22,087 bases of DNA, from the NCBI GenBank assembly GCA_013360825.1, contig JABWAY010000026.1:1-22087 (forward strand), in the 5' to 3' direction. The position numbers and the translations under genes were made by a program. The stretch's first letter is position 1. Every line of letters begins with the position of its first letter. The notes below the pieces were generated by a model that was given only the letters and a program-made list of their open reading frames with translations, was not told the origin of the DNA and searched no databases. This document shows positions 20,746-22,087 of the stretch, piece by piece. Source of the stretch: Candidatus Brocadiia bacterium (GTDB taxonomy: Bacteria; Planctomycetota; MHYJ01; WSZJ01).

Positions 20746-22087
20746 TCAGCGTTCGAGGCGGAACTCGATCCACTCCGGGCCGTTGGCGATCGCGTAGCCG
20801 AGGTCGTGGCCGTCGGACGCGGCCAGGAGGCGGACCCGCCCGCCCTCAGGGAGGAACACCCCTTCCAGCGTAAAAGAGCCGTCGGCGGCAGTGAATGCGG
20901 ATGGCGCCCGGCTGGCGTCGGGCATGAACGCGCTGATCTCCGTCGGGTCGAGTGAGGCCATGCCGTCGCCGGTCGTCGAGGTGGTGAAGGCGAGGCTGAC
21001 CCAGGTGCCCCCGACCGGGACCTCGAGATGGGAAACCTGAACCTGCGCTCCGGGCACCGGGGTTCCATCCGCGTCAAGGACGCACCCGCGGAGGACCCGG
21101 TCAGCGGCCGGGGGACGGAGTTCCAGCCGCCCCGCGCCCCTGTCGGCGAACGATCGCACGGCGATTCCGTGCCCGGGGGCCCAGGCGACGATCCACCCGG
21201 TGTCGTCCGGAAGCTGCGTCCGGATCTCGCCATCCGCCCCGGCGGGGAGGAGTTTCAGCGTGCGGTGCCCGTTCTCATCCGGCTGTCCCCCGGCAAGCAC
21301 GACCGCGCCATCGAGAGGAGGGCCGAGCGGGCCGAGCACGACGGCGGTGAGGTCGATCAGCACGGTTGGCGGACGGACCTTCAGCGTGATCGACGTCTCG
21401 TGGAGCCCCGGCCCGATCTCAACGAGCGCCGTGCCGTCGGTGTGCCCCGCAAGCGTGGCCTTCACGCCGACCCGGCCGGCGGGGTAGAGCGAATCGAAGC
21501 GGAACCGGCCCTGGCTGTCGGCGACGGCGGATGCGGGCGAGCCGTTCAGCCGGGTGTGGATGCCGAAGGAGCCGTGCGGGTGCTGGATCGACTGACCGGT
21601 GACCGTCACCGCGGCATCCGGGAGCGGAAGTCCCGCTTCGTCCAGAATCTGACCGGAGAGAGTCGCGGTCGGCACCAGTGCCACGTCGCGCGAGACGGGG
21701 GCGGACTCGAGGATTTCGACGTACGACCCGAACCGCGCATCCAGGTCCTCCTCGGTGACTTCCTCGGAGTCCGTTGAAAGCGCGGCGGAGGACCACGTGG
21801 CGTACCGTTCGAGCGCGAAGTCCACATAGCCGGGAGCGCTGACGTTCAGCATGAAACGGCCCTCGGTGGCCGCGAGGGCGTAGGTTCCGTCGGGGTTCCC
21901 CGTGCCGCGGGCGACAACAGGTCCGGGGCGAAGGACGGTCCCGACCATCAGGGTGACCTCGGCGTCGGGGACAGCGGCACCGGAAGCGCGATCGTAGATC
22001 CGGCCGACCAGGCCGGGCTGCCGCCGGGTGGGATCGGCGGGCTGCCGGGCGGTCCCCGACGGCCCGGCCGGGTCGGCCCCGGTGGCC
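20746..22087 (-). CDS. Secreted protein with carboxypeptidase-regulatory-like domains (5' part outside window)
   Basis: The frame is open to the right edge, so the N-terminus is missing; 446 residues are visible. It begins with a Pro/Ala/Gly/Thr-rich linker and then shows at least four CarboxypepD_reg-like (transthyretin-like) beta-sandwich units: LVGRIYDRASGAAVPDAEVTL...GTYALAATEGRFML; LSGQILDEAGLPLPDAAVTV...GRFRFDSLYPAGRVGV; an internal unit with GHTDGTALVEIGPGL and PPTVLIDLTAVVLGP; and LRGCVLDADGTPVPGAQVQV...GSFTLEGVFLPEGGRVRL. The repeated G-x-V/I-x-D-x-x-G-x-P-x-x-x-A-x-V pattern is the family hallmark. The protein ends FRLER. It is probably exported, anchoring or binding partners outside the cell; no enzyme domain is in the visible part. 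Confidence 0.85.
   Translation of the reverse strand, partial: ATGADPAGPSGTARQPADPTRRQPGLVGRIYDRASGAAVPDAEVTLMVGTVLRPGPVVARGTGNPDGTYALAATEGRFMLNVSAPGYVDFALERYATWSSAALSTDSEEVTEEDLDARFGSYVEILESAPVSRDVALVPTATLSGQILDEAGLPLPDAAVTVTGQSIQHPHGSFGIHTRLNGSPASAVADSQGRFRFDSLYPAGRVGVKATLAGHTDGTALVEIGPGLHETSITLKVRPPTVLIDLTAVVLGPLGPPLDGAVVLAGGQPDENGHRTLKLLPAGADGEIRTQLPDDTGWIVAWAPGHGIAVRSFADRGAGRLELRPPAADRVLRGCVLDADGTPVPGAQVQVSHLEVPVGGTWVSLAFTTSTTGDGMASLDPTEISAFMPDASRAPSAFTAADGSFTLEGVFLPEGGRVRLLAASDGHDLGYAIANGPEWIEFRLER

Overview
This is a 22 kb stretch of very GC-rich bacterial chromosome, probably from a Planctomycetota-like or similarly complex, environmental heterotroph. The taxonomic hint is an inference from gene content: a Ser/Thr kinase with DWG in place of DFG and a planctomycete-style sensory tail, a DUF1570-like HExxH protease, PD40 propeller and carboxypeptidase-regulatory-like secreted proteins, an ECF sigma factor and a HEAT-like protein. 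There are no rRNA or tRNA genes, no CRISPR array and no transposase.

Layout. 1-588 (-) is the 5' part of a membrane glycosyltransferase-like gene that leaves the window. 677-1459 (+) is a secreted protein of unknown function. 1460-4161 (-) is a coupled pair: a YtcJ-type amidohydrolase followed by RlmN. 4257-7621 (-) is a second pair: a Vps4/katanin-like AAA ATPase with an MIT-like N-terminus, then a large secreted alpha/beta hydrolase. 7715-8458 (+) is a DJ-1/PfpI protein whose 3' end overlaps that of a kinase-ConA-like-TPR protein (8382-11066, -). Diverging from the kinase is an accessory locus, 11301-15010 (+): an ECF sigma factor carrying a heptanucleotide tandem repeat, two small paralogous beta-rich proteins, a HEAT-like protein and a secreted propeller-like protein. 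The second half of this locus (about 13140-15300) is visibly less GC-rich than the rest. Housekeeping genes then return: a small helical protein (15398-15715, -), NADP-isocitrate dehydrogenase (15901-17268, +), a PD40 propeller protein and a DUF1570-like protease (17348-20217, -), a small membrane protein (20363-20713, +) and a partial secreted protein with carboxypeptidase-regulatory-like domains (20746 to the right edge, -).

The most interesting points are three. First, the sigma-factor frame has no ATG, GTG or TTG start upstream of its conserved domains. The only well-formed start (ATG 11301, with GGAGG six bases upstream) lies before nine copies of a 7-bp repeat, and is out of frame by exactly the amount that one more or two fewer repeat copies would correct. 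This looks like a phase-variable switch in its OFF state. Second, the sigma gene is translationally coupled to two homologous, undescribed small proteins. Third, several genes have a TAnnnT -10 box only 6-11 bases before the start codon, indicating frequent leaderless transcription, while others have a -10 box about 28 bases upstream plus a Shine-Dalgarno.
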